NCBI RefSeq assembly: GCF_012295575.1 | Contig: NZ_CP051180.1 | Location: forward strand, 3,224,001 to 3,288,000 | Direction of reading: 5' to 3' | DNA length: 64,000 nucleotides | Origin: Ferrimonas lipolytica | Lineage (GTDB): Bacteria; Pseudomonadota; Gammaproteobacteria; Enterobacterales; Shewanellaceae | Part shown: piece by piece, positions 1 to 9,020 of the stretch | How positions within the stretch are numbered: position 1 is the stretch's first letter | Layout: the number at the start of each line of letters is the position of its first letter | Position numbers and translations under genes: made by a program | Notes under the pieces: model-generated | What the model saw: only the letters and a program-made list of their open reading frames with translations | Databases searched by the model: none | What the model was told of the DNA's origin: nothing

Positions 1-1701
1 GGAGTCATCTGCGATATCGTTCGACTCTAACCAGCTGCTGTCTGGCAAGACGTAATCCGCCATCTTGGCAGATGAGGTCATCCAGCAATCGGTGACAACA
101 ATCAACTCTGGACCATGACCTTCAGGGGTTTGACCCACACGCTCAAGTACTTTACGGGTTTTGTTGATATCAGCATGCTGGTTAATAAGGCCGTTACCGC
201 CTGAACAGAACACCGCTTTCACTTTGGTTGGCAAGGTTGCGTCAATATCGTCGCCCAGCCCTTTTACCGCGTGGCTACGAAATGACATCTGGTCACCGCG
301 CTCAACTGCTTCCAGCCAATCGAAGAAACACACCTTGGTAGTGATCGGGTTACCGTCGCCAAGACCGGTACTTCGATGACGGAAGTTGGTTGGCAGTTCA
401 CCAGTGTTGGTGCCTGCTTGACCTAACTTACCGGCAAGGATCGACAGCATGTACATCGAGCGCATGTTCTGCTCGCCGTTGGCGTGACGGTTCGGGCCAG
501 CACCAATCGAGATGTACGGATTACTCGAGTCCATCAGCTGCTGAGCAACCTTGCTGATCTCTGCCGCTGGGATACCACAGATTTTTTCTGCCCACTGTGG
601 GGTTCTGGCACCATCGGCAGCAAACTCACCTAAGCCCAGAATGTAATCGTGGTAGTTGTTTTTCACCATCTCAGTGGCAGACATACCCGCCGGCACCAAC
701 GCTGGATTTGCAGTGATCGCTGCCATAATAGACGCGGCGTCGTAACCAACAGTATGTTTATCCAAGAAGGCGCGGGAGTTGTTTTCAACCCAGCTGTCTT
801 TGCCGCCTTTCATCATTTCGTAAGCAACCGCAGCTGCCATCGCGGCATCGGTACCGGGACGGATTGGCAACCACTTGTCCTCTTTACCCAACGCGGAGTC
901 GGTGTAACGAGGATCAATCAATACTGCCGCAAACTTTTTACCAGCAGCGCGACGGCGTTGAATCGCCTCATGGAAGTCGTGCTGTTCGCCAGCACCAGAC
1001 ATACGGATCTCAAACGGGTTAAAACCAAAGCCCAAGAAGAAATCAGAATCTTCAACATGACTAAAGCGAGTACCGCCGGTACCGCCGGTAGCGAAGGTAG
1101 CAGGGCCCGCCACATTCAATGCCGCCCATGAGTAGTTTGAGTAGTAGCTCATGTAACCCTTGTGCTCTTTGGCACCAGCGTTAACCAAAGCACGGCGGAT
1201 ACAGTTACCAGAAGCGAATGAGTAGTACGCACCAGAAACGTAGTGGTGGTAGATAGAGGTTGGGCCAAAGTCTTGCTTTAGCTGCGCCACTTTACCGCCA
1301 ATTTCATTGAACGCCTGTTCCCAAGAGATCTCTTCCCATTGGCCATCACCACGTTTAGTACCAGCAACACGCTTCAATGGCTGCTTGATACGGTCTGGGG
1401 CGTAGTTACGTTGACGCAGAGAGCGGCCACGTAAACAGGCGCGTACTTGGTGGTTGCCGTACTCGTCGGTTTCTGACCAATCGGTTTCAACACGGGTTGC
1501 GATACCATCACGGGAGTACACTTTCAGTGGGCAGTTAGAGCCACAGTTAACCAAACACGCGGTCCAGTTAAGCTTCTCTTCAGACAACGCTACTGGAGCT
1601 GGGGCTAGCGCCTGAGTGCTGTCGCTTTTCTTACCACAAGCTGAGATACAACCCACTGCACCGGCAGCGGCACTCAACTTAATAAAATCACGTCTTTGCA
1701 T
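1..1701 (-). CDS. Molybdopterin-dependent oxidoreductase, DMSO reductase family (partial, N-terminal ~567 aa)
   Basis: The reading frame is open from the ATG at 1701 to the window edge, so the C-terminus is missing. The N-terminus has a twin-arginine export motif (QRRDFIK) and a possible lipobox (ISAC), which points to a periplasmic, perhaps lipid-anchored enzyme. Next comes an iron-sulfur motif of DmsA spacing (CLVNCGSNC, then CLRGRS about 40 residues on) and the molybdopterin-fold landmarks of the family. Family members reduce DMSO, TMAO, selenate or similar acceptors in anaerobic respiration; the substrate cannot be told from this part. A GAGG ribosome site lies about 8 nt before the ATG. 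The Crp/Fnr-like gene at 2238 is divergent and may control it. Confidence 0.85.
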   Translation of the reverse strand, partial: MQRRDFIKLSAAAGAVGCISACGKKSDSTQALAPAPVALSEEKLNWTACLVNCGSNCPLKVYSRDGIATRVETDWSETDEYGNHQVRACLRGRSLRQRNYAPDRIKQPLKRVAGTKRGDGQWEEISWEQAFNEIGGKVAQLKQDFGPTSIYHHYVSGAYYSFASGNCIRRALVNAGAKEHKGYMSYYSNYSWAALNVAGPATFATGGTGGTRFSHVEDSDFFLGFGFNPFEIRMSGAGEQHDFHEAIQRRRAAGKKFAAVLIDPRYTDSALGKEDKWLPIRPGTDAAMAAAVAYEMMKGGKDSWVENNSRAFLDKHTVGYDAASIMAAITANPALVPAGMSATEMVKNNYHDYILGLGEFAADGARTPQWAEKICGIPAAEISKVAQQLMDSSNPYISIGAGPNRHANGEQNMRSMYMLSILAGKLGQAGTNTGELPTNFRHRSTGLGDGNPITTKVCFFDWLEAVERGDQMSFRSHAVKGLGDDIDATLPTKVKAVFCSGGNGLINQHADINKTRKVLERVGQTPEGHGPELIVVTDCWMTSSAKMADYVLPDSSWLESNDIADDS

Positions 1702-2237
1702 GACAAAACCTCAATATTGAAAATTCGGGGCAAGGCGGTAACGCACCCTCTTAAGTGGGAGGACATTCGTAGTTTCGAATGGAGGTGCGTATCGCTAAAA
1801 AATTGCCTGAGTCGATGTTGGTGTGGAAACAACGACGTCCATGTTGTCGATATCGATTTTTGCTAGTGCAGACGGGGGAACGGCCGTCGCTTGTTACGAG
1901 GCAGCCGATTGTCGTTTGAATTTATCGGGGCTTAGCCTTAGCCAAATCACCCAAGCCACTCTTGCAGCAAAGCGAGTTTTTACACCTTGGTGGTTTAGCG
2001 AACCACCAACACAACTAACTCGAAGGTGATAGTGTCAAAAACCCCAACAACAAAAAGCAAGATAGTTGGCAATTCATCCGAATTTAGTTCACGATCTGGA
2101 TAACTAGTTCGGAAAAAAGTGACGTTCAACGCTGCTAATTTGAACCAACCCAGCATCTTTTTCGTCTTATCACTCGCTCTATTGCGTTGCAGCAACGGCG
2201 TGATATTCTCGAACCGATGATCAAATGAAGGCCACAA
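1702..2237. other. Intergenic region between divergent molybdoenzyme and Crp-like regulator
   Basis: About 535 bp with no convincing gene. It must hold both divergent promoters. I found no clean FNR or CRP palindrome in it. Confidence 0.5.
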
Positions 2238-2969
2238 ATGACAACAGTAAACTACCCCTCCAGCGCCATCTTAAGTTTGTCTCAGCAGTTGCTTAGTGCT
2301 GGGATTGAACCTGATGTGGTCGAGGAATTACTGAAATCCAGTTACGCCATCTCATTGAAGAAAGGCGATACCTTCAATCCCAGTACTGAAGACGCGCTGC
2401 TTATCTATTTCCGCTCTGGCTGTACCGTTGAAGTGATGACTATCTCTGACGACCGTAACAGTCCGTCATCGGTATGGACCGCAGGCTACATAACCCTGTC
2501 CCTACCAAGTGAATACAACCGCTTTGAGAATCAAGCCAGTCATTATCACTGTCTGTTCAATGCGGAACTAACCATCATCCCGGAAGCGGTAGTGAATAAG
2601 CTTAAGGCCCGCTCCAAAGCACTCGAGAATTACGTGCTGCGTCGTGCCAGTGAGTACCTCTACACCTGCCGAGACATGGCACTTTTGCGCTACACCTTAG
2701 ATAAGAGAGAGAACATCAGTTTACGGCTATTGATCCTGCATATCCGCACCGCGGGCAATCGCTTACCACTGACCATTGATGAGCTGTGTTGGCTATCTAA
2801 TACCACTCGCCAATATTGTGGCGACGTTCTAAAACAGCTGCAAAAAGATGGGGTTTTGGAGAAACGCTATGGCTATATCGACATAGTAGACAGCGCCAAA
2901 CTCACCGCACAGATAGATGCCGACACGGTGAAATTTTTAAGCCAATACATGCCTCTGACCAAAAAATAG
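2238..2969 (+). CDS. Crp/Fnr-type transcriptional regulator
   Basis: 243 aa. The N-terminal ~130 residues look like a diverged cyclic-nucleotide-binding-type sensor fold, and residues ~165-215 form a Crp-like winged helix (LTIDELCWLSNTTRQYCGDVLKQLQ, written in part: ELCWLSNTTRQYCG is the recognition region) followed by a wing (EKRYGYIDIVD). There is no FNR-type N-terminal cysteine cluster, so direct oxygen sensing through iron-sulfur is unlikely. The start is supported by GAAGG upstream. Two decayed relatives of this same gene lie at 7318-7455 and 8168-8559, so the family has duplicated locally. Its target is probably the divergent molybdoenzyme operon (inference). Confidence 0.8.
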   Translation: MTTVNYPSSAILSLSQQLLSAGIEPDVVEELLKSSYAISLKKGDTFNPSTEDALLIYFRSGCTVEVMTISDDRNSPSSVWTAGYITLSLPSEYNRFENQASHYHCLFNAELTIIPEAVVNKLKARSKALENYVLRRASEYLYTCRDMALLRYTLDKRENISLRLLILHIRTAGNRLPLTIDELCWLSNTTRQYCGDVLKQLQKDGVLEKRYGYIDIVDSAKLTAQIDADTVKFLSQYMPLTKK

Positions 2970-3086
2970 CGAAGGGTGTTCGTAGTTGCTTTTACTTCAG
3001 TAACACCGACTGTTGCTGCTGGTCACTGCATTCATTACAGCGGGAACAGCGCAGGTTAAGAGCTGTGCTAATCGTTATCTGAGTAA

Positions 3087-4115
3087 TCACAGTTTTGCTG
3101 CAAGAAAGTGTTGGCCAGAAAGCATCAACTCAACCTGATGCTCCAACTCCATTACGTGCTCTAACTCCGGTCTGCCATTTTTCTCGTTTAAGAACTCTTG
3201 AAAAGAGGCGGTAAGCACTTCGATAAACCAAGAGTATTCTTGTGAACCATAACGTTGATTAGAAACTTTTAACCTATAGGCTGAGCGCCGTTGCATTAAT
3301 TCGCTCGGAGCAGGGAGAACCACCAACCCAGACAAATCATCTGGAAGGGCCAGCGTTGACGTGTAAGTAATGCAATTACTAACACGCAACGTATCAAACA
3401 GCGCCCCGCAATCACCAAACCGGCCTTTGACATTTAATCGGTAACCGCGCTCTGACATAACCCGCTCCATAGTTGATTGACCGTGGCTATTCCAACCACT
3501 GAGATCGGTCATCAAGACCTGATACTGAGACAGGTCCTTGAGCGTGACAACGCCCAACTTCGCTAACGGATGGTTTTGATGTACCACAAAAACCCGACGG
3601 CATGCCCCTAATTCAACGTCGTAAACTCCCTTCAAGTCACTGGGGAGCATATGTACTCCGAAGTCTATCTGCCCCCTAACTAAGTCTTCGAGAGAGTGGT
3701 GATTCCAGCTATGGCACGTTAGGCTTACCTGTGGTGCCTGCTGGTTCAATTTAGAAAAAAGCCTAGGAAACCATCCCATAGTGGTAATGTCACAATGCAC
3801 CGTAAGACTGCGGTTAATTTGCATCGGCTCGAAGCCATCAGCGTGAAGTAGCTCATCTTCTATATGAGTCAAGATTTCATGAATGTGACGCACAAGGCGC
3901 GAACAGTAATCTGTGGGCTTTAACCCCTCGGCTGTTCTAACAAACAGCTCATCATTAAATATCGCACGCATTTTATTGAGATGGTATGAAACCGAAGGTT
4001 GACTAATGCCTAACTCTTCGGCCGCCTCACCAGCGCTACCTGTCTGCACTACCTTTCTCAGGGTGTTCAAATGAAATATCGACAATTTATTTATGTCAGA
4101 CTGTGCTACTTTCAC
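3087..4115 (-). CDS. LysR-family transcriptional regulator
   Basis: 342 aa. The N-terminal helix-turn-helix is typical (residues ~14-60: SIFHLNTLRKVVQTGSAGEA, then LGISQPSVSYHLNKMR), followed by the two-lobed periplasmic-binding-like effector domain. It is last in a minus-strand series after the sulfotransferase and the outer-membrane barrel genes, and probably regulates them. A perfect 20-bp palindrome lies 55 bp upstream of its start and may be an autoregulatory operator. The C-terminal tail is about 30 residues longer than usual for the family. Confidence 0.85.
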   Translation of the reverse strand: MKVAQSDINKLSIFHLNTLRKVVQTGSAGEAAEELGISQPSVSYHLNKMRAIFNDELFVRTAEGLKPTDYCSRLVRHIHEILTHIEDELLHADGFEPMQINRSLTVHCDITTMGWFPRLFSKLNQQAPQVSLTCHSWNHHSLEDLVRGQIDFGVHMLPSDLKGVYDVELGACRRVFVVHQNHPLAKLGVVTLKDLSQYQVLMTDLSGWNSHGQSTMERVMSERGYRLNVKGRFGDCGALFDTLRVSNCITYTSTLALPDDLSGLVVLPAPSELMQRRSAYRLKVSNQRYGSQEYSWFIEVLTASFQEFLNEKNGRPELEHVMELEHQVELMLSGQHFLAAKL

Positions 4116-4169
4116 TTTAACTCCGAAATATAGTGATTAAGACCAATAAAGGCTATCATCGCCTACGGC

Positions 4170-4189
4170 ATATATATCATGATATATAT
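4170..4189. promoter_or_regulatory. Perfect 20-bp palindrome upstream of LysR gene
   Basis: The sequence ATATATATCATGATATATAT is exactly self-complementary and lies between the LysR start (4115) and the end of the porin-like gene (4350). It is a candidate operator; it could also be a chance AT-rich palindrome. Confidence 0.4.
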
Positions 4190-4349
4190 CACAACAATGG
4201 CAGTGACAATTAATCCGGCAGGCTGCAACATAATAAAATGTGACAGCGCCAACTTTACTTATTATCACATGCAGACTACAAGAATCAGCTAACAAGATTA
4301 ATAACCTTGTTAGCTTAAGATAAATATGAATATATTTACTCCAGTTATA

Positions 4350-5111
4350 CTAGAAACGATAACTAATATTTAAATCTATCGCATCGCCATCTTCCTCATA
4401 TCCCCCCCATTCGATCAACTTATGGTAGGCCAAACTTACATTAACATTTGGCGTTACTTTGTAAGCTGCACCAATGAGGCCGTGATGGCCATGGTCTTCA
4501 TCCCAGCCATAAGTATTTTGCCAATCTTGATCTCGATCCCAGCGGGACTCAACCATAACAAAGGTACTGATATTGGGATTTAGCGGATAGGAAAGCTCAA
4601 CTTTAGTGCCATAGAATGCTAACCCATCAAACTCATCCTTTGGTGTATGCCCCATACTGTGTCCTAAGCCAAACCCAAACCGCGTATTCAACTTGCCAAA
4701 GCGATAGGCATAGGCTCCACCGAGCATGTTGGTAACTTCAACCATCGAATTAGTTGAGACCGAAAACTCCTCCCACCACAGCGAGGAACCGTAATCACCG
4801 ATGTTATAATAAAGGTCGGCATAAGTTTTAAAGGCCGTTATGGCTGATTTACCTTCGTAACGAGTCTCTTTTAAACTAAAAGGATTCTCATATTTAGCTT
4901 TAACACTCAATTGGCCCCAATCGGCCTTAAGTGAATGCTTAGCAAAAATTGCAACGAAGCTGTTTTTATTTGAGGCAACGTGGTCATTGCCAATATGGGC
5001 TCGCCCCCCAAAACCTATACTCGTATTTTGATTAAGAATTTTTGCTTGTGTATTGAATGCTACGCACAGCGGCAACATCGCTATAGCGATATAAGTAGGA
5101 CTATATTTCAT
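4350..5111 (-). CDS. Outer-membrane beta-barrel protein (KdgM/oligosaccharide porin-like)
   Basis: 253 aa with a signal peptide (cleavage near residue 23, after CVAFNTQA) and alternating amphipathic strands ending in the C-terminal YRF typical of outer-membrane barrels. The size and pattern (NMLGGAYAYRFGKLNTRFG, FGLGHSMGH, ISTFVMVESRWDRD) resemble the small KdgM-type porins that pass acidic oligosaccharides. It follows the arylsulfate sulfotransferase on the same strand (106 bp apart), so it may admit sulfated aromatic compounds or glycans to the periplasm. That role is inferred from position. Confidence 0.7.
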   Translation of the reverse strand: MKYSPTYIAIAMLPLCVAFNTQAKILNQNTSIGFGGRAHIGNDHVASNKNSFVAIFAKHSLKADWGQLSVKAKYENPFSLKETRYEGKSAITAFKTYADLYYNIGDYGSSLWWEEFSVSTNSMVEVTNMLGGAYAYRFGKLNTRFGFGLGHSMGHTPKDEFDGLAFYGTKVELSYPLNPNISTFVMVESRWDRDQDWQNTYGWDEDHGHHGLIGAAYKVTPNVNVSLAYHKLIEWGGYEEDGDAIDLNISYRF

Positions 5112-5216
5112 GGTGCAGCCTATTATTTTTAGGTGGCTAGAACAATTATCTGTTAACTCACCGCCTTGATAGGGAAAACCAAGGGAACCTTGGTTCCCTC
5201 GGTGTTGATATTGGCT

Positions 5217-6995
5217 TTAGCGACCAAACATGCTGCTTGGATCAATTAACAGAGCACGATAATGCGGTGTATTCGGCTTATCAGATAAGACATCAATCTC
5301 AACCTTAACTTCTTTGGTATCGTAATCAATTTCATTAATCTTACCGATGTTGCGCTCACCTCTTTCAAATAGGTGTACCGAGCCACCAAAGCCGAACATG
5401 GTGTTACGGTCAGCTTGGTATTCCACCACTGAGGTGATCGGAGAGTACCAATCATAACCACGCTCCTTGCCGTATTCCCAAACCTGTTCAACGGTTCCCT
5501 TTTCTTCATCAATCTTGTACTCAACAAAGCGCGAGTATTTCATGGTTGGCATTGCTGGCTGCTCAAGACCACGACCATCGCCGTTATCAAATACCGTTAA
5601 CGTCCCTTTGCTAGACAGCCACGCAGTGTGCTGCGTGTAGGAGAAGTCGAAATCACCTTCACACACCCCCTTAGATGTACACTTAATTGGCTTGTTATTG
5701 GCATCAACTGGAGTCAGCAGCTTTTCCTTCCAACCTGCTCGCCAGCCTTCGCTCGGAGCCAAAATCCACTTCACTTTCTTATCTCGAGTGATCTTGGCAA
5801 CGCCTTGGTGACGGAACGATAGAATGATGCTGTCATCTTTCGGATCATAATCAATGGAGTTGATATGAGCCCAGTTTCGGCCCTGCCCTACCCCTGGAAG
5901 GTCGCCGTAAGGGCCATCAACTTCGAGCTCTGCCGTTTTACCAACGTGGTCCATATCGACGTTGACGCATACTGCGCCAATATCCAACGCTTTCATCAAA
6001 GCATCGCGGAATGGGTCCATGATGGTACCAATGTTCCATACATCCACTAGGTGGCCGCTTTCATCCAATTCAAGGATGTGATCACGTAGGGTGTGGACAG
6101 TATCACCAGCCTTATTTACGTAGTTTGCTTTTGCTGCACGAACCAGACGATGGCCATTGTCCATAATTTCAGTGGCGTGGGACAAATCCACATAGCCCCG
6201 TGGTAAATCATGTGCAGTCACCTTGCCAAGCAGATCGAAATTACCCCAACGCTGACCTTGTACAAAGGAGATATTGCCCTTTCCGGTGTCTTTCAAGCCC
6301 ATTAAGTAGCCGCGCTTCTTAATGTCCAGAACCGTTGCATCGTAAACCGCATCTTGATTTAACCACCAGCGGTACTCACCTTGAGTATCAACCACATAAG
6401 TCATTGGTGCGGCATCAAAAGGCAGTGCACCAGTAGACGGTGAAGTTGCTTGCAGCACAGCATCTTTTGCCTTTGGCCCAGACCAATGCATCTGTGAGCC
6501 CTGCTGGGTCAAGGTGTGAGAGTTAACCATATATAAACGGTCTTCAAACCCTTTCGCCACCTTTTGAACTTTCACATCTTGCATACGTGAAACGTTACGG
6601 TTGTCGATGTATTTATTAACAATAGGAGAGGTAATTACCTGATAGTCTTCCTTTATTTTTTTGCCATCGAGAATATATTCAACCGTTACTTTGTTCGTGT
6701 AATCAGCGTATAAACCAAAGATTGGTACACCATCATTATGCATTACTGTTTCAGGTCCAACCTCATAACTGATATCAACGCCATTACGGCCCTTACCGTG
6801 TACTACTACACTGACATCCGTCGGTCGCTTGCTTCCCAGATCAAGCAGTGCAGTTAGTGGTGAGTTCCCATAAGGGTCAACTAACATTGCCCCTAACTTA
6901 CCCGCCGCTGGAGCCGGTTTAAAGCCCGCCGCCATTGCACTGTTACATCCCAATAGAGCAAGCGTTACCATTGAAGCAATTATCTGTTTTTTCAT
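5217..6995 (-). CDS. assT: Arylsulfate sulfotransferase (periplasmic, PAPS-independent)
   Basis: 592 aa with a signal peptide (a cysteine in LLGC could alternatively make it a lipoprotein). The family moves a sulfuryl group from one phenolic sulfate to another phenol through a sulfo-histidine intermediate. Active-site residues known from E. coli CFT073 AssT are all seen at matching spacing: His near 273 (DLSHATE), His near 377 (NWAHIN), Arg near 395 (SFRHQG), His near 456 (YTQHTAW), and the disulfide pair near 439 and 445 (KCTSKGVC). In the CFT073 locus assT is followed by dedicated DsbL/DsbI oxidases; none are seen here, where the downstream genes are a porin-like barrel and a LysR regulator. 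Confidence 0.92.
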   Translation of the reverse strand: MKKQIIASMVTLALLGCNSAMAAGFKPAPAAGKLGAMLVDPYGNSPLTALLDLGSKRPTDVSVVVHGKGRNGVDISYEVGPETVMHNDGVPIFGLYADYTNKVTVEYILDGKKIKEDYQVITSPIVNKYIDNRNVSRMQDVKVQKVAKGFEDRLYMVNSHTLTQQGSQMHWSGPKAKDAVLQATSPSTGALPFDAAPMTYVVDTQGEYRWWLNQDAVYDATVLDIKKRGYLMGLKDTGKGNISFVQGQRWGNFDLLGKVTAHDLPRGYVDLSHATEIMDNGHRLVRAAKANYVNKAGDTVHTLRDHILELDESGHLVDVWNIGTIMDPFRDALMKALDIGAVCVNVDMDHVGKTAELEVDGPYGDLPGVGQGRNWAHINSIDYDPKDDSIILSFRHQGVAKITRDKKVKWILAPSEGWRAGWKEKLLTPVDANNKPIKCTSKGVCEGDFDFSYTQHTAWLSSKGTLTVFDNGDGRGLEQPAMPTMKYSRFVEYKIDEEKGTVEQVWEYGKERGYDWYSPITSVVEYQADRNTMFGFGGSVHLFERGERNIGKINEIDYDTKEVKVEIDVLSDKPNTPHYRALLIDPSSMFGR

Positions 6996-7317
6996 TTTAT
7001 TACCTTGAATTAAATATATGGCTTTCGAGGTAAAGTTAGAAATAAATGGCTATATGTTTTGTGATCGATTTATCACTTTGTAGTAAACGAATTATAACAA
7101 ATATATTTTTAAGAACAGTTACACAAACATCAAACCAAATTTAATAATGACAAATACAAATTTTAAATTTATTAAAATGTAACTTGCGAGTGTATCTGAA
7201 CCTAATTATCAAGGAGTAGCCTGTACTATCTATATATTTTCACCAGCGAATCTAAATAAACCTGTTCACAATAAACTGAAGCTAGGCTACTCAACAGTAT
7301 TACGCTGACGCGCTAAA
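6996..7317. other. AT-rich upstream region of assT
   Basis: No gene. An imperfect palindrome GTGATcgatttATCAC at 7061-7076 lies 66 bp before the assT start; its centre is 2 bp longer than a CRP site, so assignment is unsafe. The region otherwise holds AT-rich promoter-like sequence. Confidence 0.4.
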
Positions 7318-7455
7318 GCCGCTGCAACAAATGAGGGCTGGGAAAAATACGGCTATATCGACATAGTAGACAGCACCTAAGTCACCGTCAGCTCAATGTC
7401 GACACGGTGACGTAATTAGAGCAATGGATGCCACTGAGCAAATAGTAGCAAGGGG
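7318..7455 (+). pseudogene. Decayed 3' fragment of a Crp-like regulator gene
   Basis: The DNA encoding GYIDIVDS, and the sequence around it through the stop codon and a few bases beyond, closely matches the 3' end of the regulator gene at 2238-2969 (compare 2866-2985). Stops and frame changes break the frame. It is a remnant of a duplicated copy. Confidence 0.75.
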
Positions 7456-7544
7456 CGCTAGGCTATCGCTCTGCCATAAGACGAATCAGCACCATCTCAG
7501 TGAGCTAGGCAAAGCCATGGTAAAAGCCACTGTTAGCATTAATA

Positions 7545-7631
7545 TCAACGCCCTCTAGCAAACACGGTGCCCACGGCATCAAACAAGGAACTGTGTGGGG
7601 CATGGCAGGATTCGCACTGCAACTTAGCCAT
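7545..7631 (-). pseudogene. Fragment of a c-type cytochrome gene
   Basis: A 28-residue minus-strand frame contains CESCH (codons at 7602-7616), followed by APHSS, resembling a heme-binding site of decaheme-type cytochromes. No export signal and no other heme site remain, so this is probably a gene scrap. It could be a chance motif. Confidence 0.35.
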
Positions 7632-7880
7632 CGCTGGTTCAGTTCAACATTGAACAGTAAATCGAGCGGCCGTGATGGTGGCATAGTGGCTGGTCACAAC
7701 ATGGAATCTGGATGATATTTCCATTGCCAACCGTTCACATTTTTTAAGTATTTATTTACTTAAAAGGAGCCACTGGAACGAATTTTCCGACGAAATAGAT
7801 GTTTTAAAGGCTCAGCATTGAAAAGGCAATTAGGATCTAAACGACCAGAGCATTTTGCTAAACACTAAGCCTTGTTGAAA

Positions 7881-8081
7881 GGATGTGTACCAACTAAGTA
7901 TTGTTCTTCTGCCACATTGGAGCAGCCCAGCGAAGCGTTTTGGACGGCGTTCTAAGGCAAGGGGGACTCCAAATGGGGGGCGAAGCCCCCTTTGGGGTGC
8001 TGCCATCGCGACATAACCCCTTAAGAGTACTGCAATCGGTAGAGCCGAAGGCTTGATATAACACTTAACTGTGACGCAGCC
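7881..8081 (+). repeat. MITE-like repeat, copy 1 (201 bp)
   Basis: Left end GGATGTGTACCAACTAAGT, right end ACTTAACTGTGACGCAGCC. It is flanked by perfect 8-bp direct repeats TGTTGAAA (7873-7880 and 8082-8089), the mark of a transposed unit. It is shorter than the full copies through an internal deletion. Confidence 0.85.
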
Positions 8082-8167
8082 TGTTGAAAACCTCAGCGAG
8101 TGACTCCGCCAAGCGATATAATTGACTCAGACAGTAAATACTTTTTAAGCCAAACGGACCGATACTT

Positions 8168-8559
8168 AGTCTCTCTGTGCAGCGGCTCAGCGCCAATATT
8201 GACCCCACGGTGGTTGATGAACGGTTACCGGCGAGCTATGCGATAGCGCTAAAAAAGGCGAACCTTTTCAGCCAAGTGCCGTTCTGCATTCGCAGCGGTT
8301 GCTTGGTCGAGTTGTTCGAATTACCCGTGGTGTGATTAAGCAGCTTCAGCAAGACGATATTGTAGTGAAACAGTATGGCGCTATCGACATCCTAAATAAG
8401 GAAAAACTGGCTGCTAAGCTCGACCCGAAGCTGTTGGAGTTTATTACTCGTTACGTAAGCTGTTATAAATCTCCCTTAACAACTTACGCAATTACCACAG
8501 CAACCCACGTCAAGGGTTGTTACGCTATTCCTATCGATTTTTTTAAAGCTTCACTATGA
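8168..8559 (+). pseudogene. Crp-like regulator with large internal deletion
   Basis: The first ~125 bp translate to a sequence aligning with the N-terminus of the 2238 regulator (LSANIDPTVVDERLPASYAI against LSAGIEPDVVEELLKSSYAI; RSGCLVE against RSGCTVE). The frame then jumps straight to the C-terminal part (GVIKQLQQDDIVVKQYGAID against DVLKQLQKDGVLEKRYGYID). The sensor domain and most of the helix-turn-helix are lost. An ATG-started piece (8299-8559) remains open but can hardly act as a regulator. Confidence 0.7.
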
Positions 8560-9011
8560 CTGATAAATTTCACTACCGTCGCGCTATGAGCGGCAAATGG
8601 CAGATGGCCGAACGCGCCAAAGCGGTTGAATTAGCGATTGCCACAGAAGCCGAGGTACATAACTACTTTCGCGGTGCAACCGGGATCGACCAGGTAGCCA
8701 ATAAGATCACCGAGATGGTGCTAGCACAGCAGCCAGAGCTGCTGGATAACGAGCAGATCGATAATGGGGTGTTGTTACAGATGTTGGCAGTCGCGGCTCA
8801 AGCAACGGTATTGCAGGCACTGGACCAACCGCAACCATCACAAATTTCGATGCTGGTACTCAGCGTGAGTAAGCATTTTGCTTCGAAGCAATACGATCCT
8901 GAATTGTCACCTGAGCTGCAACAGCTGCAGCAACAGCTACTTAATCTGCATCAGCACTGGCAAAAGATGTTAGCGCAGCGACGCGATAGCCACCGCAGCA
9001 TGGGACGTTAA
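8556..9011 (+). CDS. Hypothetical helical protein
   Basis: 151 aa, soluble, predicted almost all helical with a glutamine-rich C-terminal stretch (ELQQLQQQLLNLHQH) that could form a coiled coil. No signal peptide or membrane segment. I do not recognise the family. It overlaps by 4 bp the tail of the decayed regulator before it and converges on modA. Confidence 0.6.
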   Translation: MTDKFHYRRAMSGKWQMAERAKAVELAIATEAEVHNYFRGATGIDQVANKITEMVLAQQPELLDNEQIDNGVLLQMLAVAAQATVLQALDQPQPSQISMLVLSVSKHFASKQYDPELSPELQQLQQQLLNLHQHWQKMLAQRRDSHRSMGR

Positions 9012-9020
9012 TTGCGTTCC

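Noticed and set aside
649-1131. Plus-strand 160-aa frame and its minus-strand companion.
   Set aside because: Both lie within the molybdoenzyme gene in other frames and show no family features.
7061-7076. CRP or FNR site upstream of assT.
   Set aside because: The palindrome centre is 2 bp too long for either consensus; kept only as an unassigned palindrome.
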